Below are positions 34,247 through 42,060 of a stretch of 64,000 nucleotides of DNA, one piece after another. The stretch comes from Bacteroidota bacterium (GTDB lineage Bacteria; Bacteroidota; Bacteroidia; B-17B0; Aurantibacillaceae), in assembly GCA_013288385.1 (NCBI GenBank), contig JABDBZ010000004.1:1-64000 (forward strand), read 5' to 3'. Each line of letters opens with the position of its first letter. Position 1 is the stretch's first letter. The position numbers and the translations under genes are program-made. The notes beneath the pieces were generated by a model, which was given only the letters and a program-made list of their open reading frames with translations, had not been told where the DNA came from and did not search any database.

Positions 34247-34819
34247 CTAATTAATAATAAATTCCACGTTTGAAACCAATTCCACTTCATCACCTACAAC
34301 ACCACCTGCTTGGCCAACAGAAAAATCATTTCTATTTAATTTTCCTATAATTGTAAAACCTACAGAACTCTTACTGGTCATAGGATTTGGTGCCTTTCCA
34401 TTATAAATAACATCAAGGGAAATTGGTTTTGTTATTCCGTGTATAGTTATGTTTCCATCTAATTTGTATTTATTTCCACTTAATTTTTTAAACGAAGTAC
34501 TTTTAAAACTCAGGGTTGGATATTTTTCAGAATCAAACCACTTTTCGCTTTTTAAATCTTCATCCCTCATGTCTATGTCTGTATTAATTGATTTTACTTC
34601 AGCTTTCATTTCAATAACAGCATCTGTAAAATCTTCTTTTTTTGACACTAATGTTATTGCAAAATTTTTAAACCTGCCTTCCACGTGAGAAATACCAAAG
34701 TGGGTAATGCTAAAACCAACTTTTGTGTGGTTTTGATCTAATTTATAAATACTTTGAGATTGAATATTGCCGGTCAAAGCAAACATCACCATTGAAATAA
34801 CCAAAAATACTATTTTCAT
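34247..34819 (-). CDS. YceI family periplasmic protein
   Basis: A 190-residue secreted lipocalin-like protein. The signal peptide ends near QSQ (residue 22). YceI hallmarks are YKLDQNHTKVGFSITHFGISHVEGRF, FKSTSFKKLSGNKYKLDGNITIHGITKPI and a late VELVSNVEFIIN strand. The family binds isoprenoid-type lipids in the periplasm and is induced by base or osmotic stress in other bacteria. It leads a two-gene unit with osmC behind the 66-nt promoter at 34839. Confidence 0.92.
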   Translation of the reverse strand: MKIVFLVISMVMFALTGNIQSQSIYKLDQNHTKVGFSITHFGISHVEGRFKNFAITLVSKKEDFTDAVIEMKAEVKSINTDIDMRDEDLKSEKWFDSEKYPTLSFKSTSFKKLSGNKYKLDGNITIHGITKPISLDVIYNGKAPNPMTSKSSVGFTIIGKLNRNDFSVGQAGGVVGDEVELVSNVEFIIN

Positions 34820-34838
34820 ATCAGTTAATTTTATTTCT

Positions 34839-34904
34839 CAAAAGTCTGAACTGAGAGATTAATAAGTGTTACAAAATCTTACAAATTACTTACATAATTC
34901 ATAG
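34839..34904 (-). promoter_or_regulatory. 66-nt island promoter, yceI-osmC
   Basis: CTATGAAT (34897-34904), 22 nt with ATGTAA, TTGTAAC, 25 nt, TTTG (34839-34842), 19 nt before the start codon. Confidence 0.7.
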
Positions 34905-34957
34905 ACTATACTATAAATATTTTCATATAAATTCAAGAGAGGATAATATGTTAGAAA

Positions 34958-35767
34958 TTAATCTGTAAGTACATCAATTGCAGTTCCGAGCGAATTTGCT
35001 TTTTTTCGATATTTTTTTTTGAGTTTATACATTTCGAAATCTCTAACAATCTCTACAAAGTCGATCACAATACCTACTGATGAATAAATACCATCAAACG
35101 ATAAATCTTTTACCTTATTAAAAAGTACTTTTCTAAATCCAACAGCACCTTTTAAACCTATCCATCTCATGGGCTTAAAAGTTGCCGAAAGTCCCACATA
35201 GGCCATTGCAATAAAACCTGATTGCTTTCCGGTTTCTGTATTATCTTTAGTTGATTTATAATTCAACTTATTGCCTCCAAAACCAAATTCTAAAGGCATT
35301 CCCAGCGAAATATAGCGCGTATTTTTATAAATAAATTCAGTATTAAGTGCGCCATAGGTTAAATCATATTGACCATTGTATTCAACCTGATTAAGCACTT
35401 TGGTTATTGATGTTAATTTATCTGATACTTCATAATAACCTAATGTAACCCGAAGTTTCGCTTTTAATAAAACGCCGGCATCAACTCCGAAAATACTTAA
35501 TTTCTGACCATTTAAAAAAGTCAGCCTATTATCTAATCTTACTTGCGGGCGAATTAATTTAGGCCTCATTATTTTTATAGAATCAGCAATAAATTGACGC
35601 TTCGTTAGCTTCTGTTGAGCATTAATATTTAAAGTACTACTCATAATTAAAAGGAGGAAGAAAATTCTTATACTTAGACAATCCATTTTCTCAACGAAAA
35701 AATAATTCATTCTTTGTTTAAGAAGATTTTGCTGAGAAATGATTTTTATTTTGAGATAGACATACAT
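34958..35767 (-). CDS. Outer-membrane barrel-like protein
   Basis: The frame has 269 residues; a start at the Met of MNYFFVEKMDC (about residue 20) gives a normal signal peptide (IRIFFLLLIMSSTLNINAQ). The mature part has alternating strands (LTFLNGQKLSIFGVDAGVLLKAKLRVTLGYYEV, ISLGMPLEFGFGG, GIYSSVGIVIDFVE) as in small outer-membrane barrels, with a basic tail (KLKKKYRKKANS). It lies downstream of the DedA-like gene in the same direction. Function unknown. Confidence 0.72.
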   Translation of the reverse strand: MYVYLKIKIISQQNLLKQRMNYFFVEKMDCLSIRIFFLLLIMSSTLNINAQQKLTKRQFIADSIKIMRPKLIRPQVRLDNRLTFLNGQKLSIFGVDAGVLLKAKLRVTLGYYEVSDKLTSITKVLNQVEYNGQYDLTYGALNTEFIYKNTRYISLGMPLEFGFGGNKLNYKSTKDNTETGKQSGFIAMAYVGLSATFKPMRWIGLKGAVGFRKVLFNKVKDLSFDGIYSSVGIVIDFVEIVRDFEMYKLKKKYRKKANSLGTAIDVLTD

Positions 35768-35783
35768 TTTGAAAGACTCAATC

Positions 35784-36408
35784 CTATTTCCAAATTTTAA
35801 AATTTAATTGAAATTTTTTCTTCTGAATTAATGAACGCCAATCAATAAATAAAAGAGCGGATAAAAGAAGTAATCCTAAGACTAAACTTGTTATTGATTT
35901 CCATGATAGCGCGCCGTGTATAATACTTTGAATATTCTCCGAAGCATATTTCCCTCCGTGCACAGCAATTGTATCACTAATGAATTTGCCAATAAAAAAT
36001 GCAGGAATTACATACATAGCATTCATTCTTGCCATACCTGAAGCTAAGAACAACGGGGTGGTTGGGAGAGGCAATAACGAATATGAAACTATTATTAGCT
36101 GGCCCTTCCAGCCTTTTTCTTTCATTTTTTTCACCAAGAAATTGAACATCTTTATTTTTTGAAGGCTTAAAAAATTTCCCTGCAATAAAAGGAATATATA
36201 GTGTAAGAATATATCTTCCTAGAATTGAACCCGCAACCCCAATTACAATGACTAACCAAATATTTAAACTGAATTTAATTTGTAAGAAAATCATAATTGT
36301 AAAAGCAGGGAGAAAAGGAAACGGAACAATATCAAATAATAAAGCGCCAATAAAAACTAATATATACTGCCACCACACGTTCTTAAGAATTAAGATTAAG
36401 TTTAGCAA
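35784..36408 (-). pseudogene. DedA/VTT-type membrane protein gene with one frameshift
   Basis: Two overlapping frames make one protein. The N-terminal part (from ATG 36408) runs through FDIVPFPFLPAFTIMIFLQI and VIVIGVAGSILGRYILTL to KNKDVQFLGEK. The second frame continues MKEKGWKGQLIIVSYSLLPLPTTPLFLASGMA and ends at 35784. The switch lies in a run of seven A (36125-36131); with six A the frame is continuous. The proline-rich LLPLPTTPLF segment with re-entrant helices is the VTT/SNARE-associated (DedA) signature. DedA-superfamily proteins include lipid flippases. It is the first gene after the weak promoter copy at 36437. Confidence 0.75.
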
Positions 36409-36436
36409 ACAACTGTACTACAAAATTTCTCATCTA

Positions 36437-36502
36437 ATAAAGATCTTAGGTTTAAGATTAATACTATTACACAACTCTCTAAATAAGTTACATTATTTAC
36501 AT
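36437..36502 (-). promoter_or_regulatory. 66-nt island promoter (variant), DedA-like operon
   Basis: ATGTAAAT (36495-36502) replaces GTGTGAAT. Both inner boxes are good (ATGTAA; GTGTAAT), and TTAT stands at the TTTG position (36437-36440). Spacing is conserved. Confidence 0.55.
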
Positions 36503-36587
36503 CATAGAAAAGATGAAAAGAATGATTTTAAAAGAGCTCAATGAGAACCCATATAAAGAAATTCTCGAAGTTTGTAAGATCAAGGGC

Positions 36588-37796
36588 TTAATTATGATTA
36601 CCTATATTGATTAAATTCAGCTCTTCTTCTAATTCCTTTGTTACTTGAATACACATCCTTTCAAGCTGCAATACTAAACTCTCTATTTTATCTGGCTGCA
36701 TTTGAGTGCCCGAATATTCTTGAAGTTGAATTGCAATGTCTTCATAATTTTTATGGATGCCCATTATTGAAAAAGAAGGAATCATTTTATGCACGGCAGC
36801 TTGCATTCCATTCCAATCATTATTTTGCACACTCTGCTTCATTGTCACAGTTAAAGACGGAGTTTGTTTCAAATAAAGAGAGATCATTTCCGTCATTAAT
36901 TTTGGATTATTCTTTGTACGCAACTTCAAAGAGTTTAGATTAACTATTTTCTCGCTTTGAAGAATATCTTTTCCATCGTCTTCTACTATTTTCTTTTGAT
37001 GACCGTTCTTTAAATATTGAGTTATTTTACTGTACAGGATTTTTTCATCAACAGGTTTCGAAATATAATCATTCATTCCCACTGCTTTGCATTTTTGTAA
37101 ATCAACAGTTGTTACATCTGCTGTTAAAGCTAAAATTGGGATATCAAGTTTCATTTTGTTCCTAATATAATCCGTAGCTTCAAACCCATTCATTTCCGGC
37201 ATTTGTAAATCCATTAAAATGATATCATAATTATTCCCTTCCCCAAAAGAATTCATATGAGAAAGTTTTTCTATCGCAATTTTTCCATTGTTAGCAACAT
37301 CTAATTCAAAGCCAAATTCTTCTAATAATGTTTTCATTAAAAGTTGATTCAACGCAATGTCTTCAACAACCAAAACTTTTCCTTTTTTTGCCCCTGTTGT
37401 AATTTCGGGAGCTTCAGTTATCTCCAACTTTGCTTTTGTTTTCTTAAAATCTAATATAAAACTAAAGATTGATCCTTTGCCTTCTTCACTTTCTACAGAA
37501 ATACTTCCACCTTGTGATTCTACAAGCTGCTTAACAATTGCCAAACCCAATCCGGTTCCACCAAATAATCGTGAAGTTTCACTAGTTGCCTGATGGAAGT
37601 CATCAAAAATATTTCCCAGATTAACTTCAGAAATTCCAATTCCGGTATCTTCTATTGCAAATTTAATAGTTACTTTTTCATTGTCTTGCTCTAACATAGA
37701 AACACTTACAATTATCCTCCCTCTTTTTGTAAATTTGACAGCATTACTTAAAAGATTTAAAATTATTTGATGCAAACGTACAGGATCGCCTTCCAA
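36588..37796 (-). CDS. ATPase-REC-Hpt end of a frameshifted hybrid kinase
   Basis: A 402-residue frame that begins in the middle of a kinase: GDPVRLHQIILNLLSNAVKF (N box), DTGIGIS (G1), GGTGLGLAIVKQL (G2). It continues with a receiver domain (VLVVEDIALNQLLMKTLL, acceptor Asp in IILMDLQMPEMNG, Lys in YISKPVDE) and an Hpt domain with His in AVHKMIPSFSIMG. The preceding HisKA part sits in another frame (37816-38160), so this is not a free-standing gene. It is the C-terminal part of the CheB-CheR-PAS-kinase-REC-Hpt fusion read from 41207. Confidence 0.85.
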   Translation of the reverse strand: MEGDPVRLHQIILNLLSNAVKFTKRGRIIVSVSMLEQDNEKVTIKFAIEDTGIGISEVNLGNIFDDFHQATSETSRLFGGTGLGLAIVKQLVESQGGSISVESEEGKGSIFSFILDFKKTKAKLEITEAPEITTGAKKGKVLVVEDIALNQLLMKTLLEEFGFELDVANNGKIAIEKLSHMNSFGEGNNYDIILMDLQMPEMNGFEATDYIRNKMKLDIPILALTADVTTVDLQKCKAVGMNDYISKPVDEKILYSKITQYLKNGHQKKIVEDDGKDILQSEKIVNLNSLKLRTKNNPKLMTEMISLYLKQTPSLTVTMKQSVQNNDWNGMQAAVHKMIPSFSIMGIHKNYEDIAIQLQEYSGTQMQPDKIESLVLQLERMCIQVTKELEEELNLINIGNHN

Positions 37797-37815
37797 AACC
37801 GATGGGATAGCATTA

Positions 37816-38160
37816 TCATATTCTTTTATTAATACTAAATTCTTTTCCTGAATTTTTTATTTCAAATAAATGAAGCATAGCCGATATAGATGAAGCCATT
37901 TTAAAAGGTACTTTTTCAAATGTCATTTTTCCGGCATCTACCTTCGCAAGATCAAGAATATCATTAATTAAAACGATTAAACCATCACCCGAAACTTTAA
38001 TTGCATTTATATATTCCTTTTGTTTTTCATTGAGATCCGTTTTTAATACAACTTTTGTAAATCCTATAATCGCATTCATGGGTGTTCTAATTTCATGGCT
38101 CATATTTGATAAAAACTGCTGTTTCGAGTTCACCGCAACCTCTGCTAGTTTTTTTTGCAT
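37816..38160 (-). CDS. HisKA fragment of the frameshifted hybrid kinase
   Basis: A 114-residue frame holding the phospho-acceptor helix (FLSNMSHEIRTPMNAIIGFTKVV) and the second HisKA helix (VLINDILDLAKVDAGKMTFEK). It is joined to the PAS part by an A-tract of eight (38149-38156; seven restores the frame) and to the ATPase part by an A-tract of six (37853-37858; five restores KIQEKNL, which matches the paralogous kinase). Confidence 0.8.
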   Translation of the reverse strand: MQKKLAEVAVNSKQQFLSNMSHEIRTPMNAIIGFTKVVLKTDLNEKQKEYINAIKVSGDGLIVLINDILDLAKVDAGKMTFEKVPFKMASSISAMLHLFEIKNSGKEFSINKRI

Positions 38161-39463
38161 TCTCTGCTTTCGTTTTTTCCTTTAAAGCAATTTCTGTTGC
38201 TAACTCAGCAAATACTTTAGCTTCATTTAATTCTGTTGAGATTCTTTTTTGCTCAGTTACATCCCTCGCTACGATTACAACTCCCAACACATTTCCTTCA
38301 TCATCTTTATAAACCGATCCATTAAATAACACATCTGTGAGTTTACCTTTTTTGTGCCTCAGTGTTAAAGGAGAATCTGCTACTGATCCATTCGCAAATA
38401 CTTCCAAATAAACTTCGCGCGCTTTCTGAGGTTCAGTAAAATAATCGAAAAAATCAGAGCCAATTAATTTATCACGCTTCCAGCCCGTAATATTAACAGT
38501 CGCTTCATTCATATCCGTAATCTTACCATCCGTATTTATTGTAACCAATGGATCTAAGCTTGCTTCAATTAAACTTAAAGAGTTCTTTTCTTTGAGATGG
38601 TGGTGATAACGTTCAGTTATGTCCTCGATAGCCAAAAGAATTAATTGTTCAGAGTGTGTTTTTTGAATGATCAGGTTTGCATTTAACAACATTACTTTTT
38701 CACCAATACCAGGAAATGTATGTGTAACTTCAAAGTTTTCAAAACCTCTATTTTTAGAAAGGATGTCATTAAACAGTTCTCTCAGTTTTAAGATATTCCA
38801 TTGATTATTTCCCAATTCAAATAAAAATCTCCCTTCGGTTTCTTCCTTTTTTACTTGAAATTTTTTATAAAAAGATTTGTTAGCAAATTTCACATGAAGC
38901 TCTTTATTCAAAACTAACATTGGTTCATGAATTGTAGCAATGATAGCTTCAGAGTATTCATATGATTCAGACAAAAGATCGTTACGCATTTGTAACTCAT
39001 GATTCGTAGAGAGAAGTTCTTCATTGCTGGCTTGAATTTCTTCTTTCGATGTTTCCAGTTCTTCATTTAAGGTTTGAAATTCTTCATTAGTTGAAACAAT
39101 TTCTTCATTAGCCGCTTGTAATTCTTCGTAAGTAGTTTCCTGAGCTTCTATAATCGTATTCATTTCTCCACGGATATTATTCAATTCTTCCGTCAGTTTT
39201 TTTATTCTCCGGTCTTTTTGAGTTGAATTATTTTTTCCTACTTTTCCATTTTCAATAAATTTTTCTACCTGCTCTTGTAAAGTAAAAACAATTAATAGTA
39301 AAGGTTCGTCCCACTCAATTTTAAGTGGACTAACATCTAAAGACATCATTCTAAAAACAGATTCTATTTCAATTTCAATTCCTGATTTGTAAACTGTTTC
39401 CTTCGTTCTTATAACTTTATGTATGGCATTACGAAGTTCAAATGCAAATTCTGGTCGTGCCAT
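38093..39463 (-). CDS. Coiled-coil/PAS middle part of the CheB-CheR-kinase fusion
   Basis: A 456-residue frame: a short domain after CheR (ARPEFAFELRNAIHKVIRTK), a long coiled coil (KKLTEELNNIRGEMNTIIEAQ, then NEEFQTLNEELETSKEEIQASNEEL), one PAS domain (about 190-300) and a second PAS/PAC (SLSLIEASLDPLVTINTDGKITDMNEATVNITG). This layout is usual downstream of CheB-CheR in such fusions. It is separated from CheR by one extra A in a run of six (39463-39468) and runs out of frame at KAENAKK. Confidence 0.82.
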   Translation of the reverse strand: MARPEFAFELRNAIHKVIRTKETVYKSGIEIEIESVFRMMSLDVSPLKIEWDEPLLLIVFTLQEQVEKFIENGKVGKNNSTQKDRRIKKLTEELNNIRGEMNTIIEAQETTYEELQAANEEIVSTNEEFQTLNEELETSKEEIQASNEELLSTNHELQMRNDLLSESYEYSEAIIATIHEPMLVLNKELHVKFANKSFYKKFQVKKEETEGRFLFELGNNQWNILKLRELFNDILSKNRGFENFEVTHTFPGIGEKVMLLNANLIIQKTHSEQLILLAIEDITERYHHHLKEKNSLSLIEASLDPLVTINTDGKITDMNEATVNITGWKRDKLIGSDFFDYFTEPQKAREVYLEVFANGSVADSPLTLRHKKGKLTDVLFNGSVYKDDEGNVLGVVIVARDVTEQKRISTELNEAKVFAELATEIALKEKTKAENAKKTSRGCGELETAVFIKYEP

Positions 39464-41207
39464 TTTTTAAAATATTCAAACTCGCTTTTCCTGCAGAATG
39501 AATGAGGTATAAAGAAACAGGACCTCTGAATTGAAGAATATCCATGTCTTTATTTACAACCGCACAAGCAGGCATGTAATGAGAAAGAAGAGCAGAGTCA
39601 ATAGCGTTCTCAATCCCAATTGGATTTGCATTCACGCTTTTGGAAGGGAAATTTGCTTTCTTACTATTTAAATTCGTCCGTTGAAAATGAGGCGTTAGTT
39701 CAAGTATTTTTGGAGCTCCTGTACTTTTTTTGCGTGAATAGATTTTAAATTTATTGCTAATCCTACTGAAAAGTTGCGAAGACGTTCCAATCGATTCTGC
39801 CTTACCAAGCATTAAATGCCCTTTTTCGTTTAAGGCAAAATGAAGTGTTGCAAAAACTTTTTTCTGTGCAGAAGAACCAAAATAAATCAGAAGGTTACAG
39901 CAACTAATAAAATCCATCCGCGAAAAGGGTGGATCACGTAAAACATTATGAGGTGCAAATACGCACATTTCACGAATTTCTTTTACAATACGATACTTAT
40001 CACCAGTTTTTGTAAAGAAACGCTCTACAAATTTTTTGGGAATAGATCTCATTGCCTCAGGAGAATATTCACCATTACGCGCATCAGTTATTGCTTGTTC
40101 GCTTAAATCAGTAGCAAAAATTTGAACAGGTATTCGCTTTGTTTTTTTATCCTGAAGTTCGGTGATTAGCATAGCTAATGAATATGCTTCCTGACCCGAA
40201 GAACATGCTGGAACCCATATTCTCACTGTTTCTCCCGCTGCCTTACTTTTTAAAAGTTTAGGCATAAACGTCGTTTTTAAATAGGCGAAAGCTTCAGCAT
40301 CTCTAAAAAAACTAGTAACATTAATGAGCAGATCTTTGTAAAGCTCATCCACTTCATTGTTTTTTTTGAGTAACAGTTTTCCATATTCTTTTATTGTTTT
40401 TACCCCACATTGAAGCATTTTATGATTTAAACGCCTTTTGATAGTTGGCATCTTATAATAACTGAAATCTACGCCAGTCTCTTTGTGCAAAATTTCAAAA
40501 ATAGTTTTTAAGTCAACATTATTGTCTTCAACAATATCTTCTTTGCGCTTTCCTTTAATTTCATTTTTCGGAAAACCATTTTTACTAAAACGAACAAGTT
40601 CTTGTGCAATTTTCTTAGGTGATAAAATAAAATCAACAACGCCAAAATCAATTGCAGATTGGGGCATACTAGAGGCTTGCGCTGAATCATCCTGCGCAAA
40701 AGTTATTCCACCAGCATCTTTAATGGCTTCCAAACCTTTGGTACCGTCACTTGCATTGCCAGAAAGAATTATGCCAACAACATTTTCTTTATGTGTTTTA
40801 GCGAGTGATGAAAACAAAAGATCAATTGAAATAATAGAACTATTTTGTGGACGAGGAAGTAATTTGATATGTCCATCAGTTACCTTGATAATTTTATTAT
40901 TCGGAATTACATATACATTATTTGGAGCCATGTGCGCCATGTTTTCTATCTCCTGGACTTTCATTTTAGTTACCTTCGATAAAATAGAAGTGAGGAAACT
41001 CTTGTGATTAGGATTAAGATGCTGCACATAAATAAATGCCATGCCAGTATCGGCAGGCAAATTTTTCAATAGATCTGTTATTGCTTCCAATCCCCCAACT
41101 GAAGCGCCAATAGCAACAACTGTGAAAGATTTCGCTTTTGTTAACCTGCTTATACTTGAAAATTTTTTCTTAGTAGAAGGTTTTTTAATTTTAATCACTG
41201 ATTTCAT
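39438..41207 (-). CDS. CheB methylesterase-CheR methyltransferase part of a sensor kinase fusion
   Basis: A 589-residue frame. Residues about 28-215 form the CheB catalytic domain (VVAIGASVGGLEAI with Ser36, YVQHLNPNHKSFL, GIILSGNASDGTKGLEAI). About 235-500 is CheR (HKETGVDFSYYKMPTIKRRL, INVTSFFRDAEAF, WVPACSSGQEAYSLAM for SAM binding, FATDLSEQAITDARNGEYS). There is no REC domain in front of CheB. At the C-terminus it turns into NGTTRICI; removing one A gives KMARPEFAFELRN, the next part. The intact protein would be about 1540 residues. There are no other chemotaxis genes, so a methylation-type adaptation of a kinase is suggested. Confidence 0.87.
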   Translation of the reverse strand: MKSVIKIKKPSTKKKFSSISRLTKAKSFTVVAIGASVGGLEAITDLLKNLPADTGMAFIYVQHLNPNHKSFLTSILSKVTKMKVQEIENMAHMAPNNVYVIPNNKIIKVTDGHIKLLPRPQNSSIISIDLLFSSLAKTHKENVVGIILSGNASDGTKGLEAIKDAGGITFAQDDSAQASSMPQSAIDFGVVDFILSPKKIAQELVRFSKNGFPKNEIKGKRKEDIVEDNNVDLKTIFEILHKETGVDFSYYKMPTIKRRLNHKMLQCGVKTIKEYGKLLLKKNNEVDELYKDLLINVTSFFRDAEAFAYLKTTFMPKLLKSKAAGETVRIWVPACSSGQEAYSLAMLITELQDKKTKRIPVQIFATDLSEQAITDARNGEYSPEAMRSIPKKFVERFFTKTGDKYRIVKEIREMCVFAPHNVLRDPPFSRMDFISCCNLLIYFGSSAQKKVFATLHFALNEKGHLMLGKAESIGTSSQLFSRISNKFKIYSRKKSTGAPKILELTPHFQRTNLNSKKANFPSKSVNANPIGIENAIDSALLSHYMPACAVVNKDMDILQFRGPVSLYLIHSAGKASLNILKNGTTRICI

Positions 41208-41579
41208 TTTTGAATTTCTTAAATAAATATTTTGTTGATAAAAGTTTATATCACATACTTTGGTTGTATGATTAAATCATGAATTATAAACTCGTTAGTC
41301 AGTACTTATTCTTTATTACAAATTATTTTCTCCAAACAGGGAGGCAAGCGTTGGAGCCCTTATAAAAAATCAGGGGGAATTAATGGCGTTTCTCTTTATT
41401 ACGAAACATTGATAAAACCTATACATAGTAAATATACAGCATATTTTACCGTATTTGCTTTGAATAGATGAAAAGACAGATTATTAAGAGCTAAAAGCTC
41501 AAATTTAACTCTGAGATAACTATTTTCAGACTATTTGTGCTGATTTTATTGTTAATTCTAGTAAGAACCAATCAAACAC
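41208..41579. other. 372-bp interval without a clear gene
   Basis: It lies between the CheB-CheR gene and the end of the response-regulator gene. A less A+T-rich patch (about 41335-41390) stands out from its surroundings and is open in one plus frame for a few dozen codons, but there is no start, RBS or family match. It may be a remnant or a REP-like sequence. It must contain the promoter of the CheB-CheR gene; the 66-nt motif is not seen here. Confidence 0.4.
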
Positions 41580-42060
41580 TCATTTCAAATTACCTATTGC
41601 CTGTCTACATAATAATGACTGCTGGCTTACATTCTGTCCATATACCAACTCAACTCTTTTTTCCATTTTTTTGTAACGAAAAATAGTTGTAATAATTTTT
41701 TGTAACCGAACAAAAGCCGTTTCACTTTTCACAACATAATCAAATGCCCGATGATGCATACAATTAATTGCCACATCAATTTTATCCTGAGATGAAAGCA
41801 TAATAACCGGAATGTCTTGGTTAAAATCTTTTATTTTATCGAGAGTTTCAATACCATTCATCGCATTTTTATCAATGCCATCTAAATGGTAATCTAAAAC
41901 AATTACATCCGGACTATGCTCTAAATTCTTTATGCAAAGTTCGCCCGTCGCAAATGTCTCAATAGTAAAATCGGCATGCTCTAGAAATTCAATTTCCAGG
42001 GATTTTAAAAAAATCGCATCATCATCTACCAGGAAAATTTTTATTTTTTTCGTTTTTCAT
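41580..42060 (-). pseudogene. Single-domain response regulator, frameshifted after codon five
   Basis: The ATG at 42060 overlaps the stop of the upstream kinase (ATGA), and the first codons give MKNEK. A run of seven A (42044-42050) then throws the frame; with six A it continues KIKIFLVDDDAIFLKSLEIEF, the acceptor Asp in VIVLDYHLDG, and then MNGIETLDKIKDFNQDIPVIMLSSQ with the conserved Lys in VVKSE. It ends RQAIGNLK at 41580. So a full REC protein of about 159 residues is present but broken. It is translationally coupled to the hybrid kinase, which should phosphorylate it. Confidence 0.8.

Noticed and set aside
36513-36614. A 33-codon plus-strand frame starting MKRMILKELNENPYKE
   Set aside because: It overlaps the end of the kinase gene on the other strand and shows no supporting context.
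36588-39468. Programmed ribosomal frameshifting in the hybrid kinase
   Set aside because: The A-tracts alone lack stimulatory hairpins or an internal Shine-Dalgarno that I can see, and the same +1 A occurs in unrelated genes nearby. An artefact or slippage is simpler.
41279-41471. A small plus-strand gene in the gap after the response regulator
   Set aside because: The open stretch has no ribosome binding site or family resemblance, and the frame starting at ATG 41279 stops soon.
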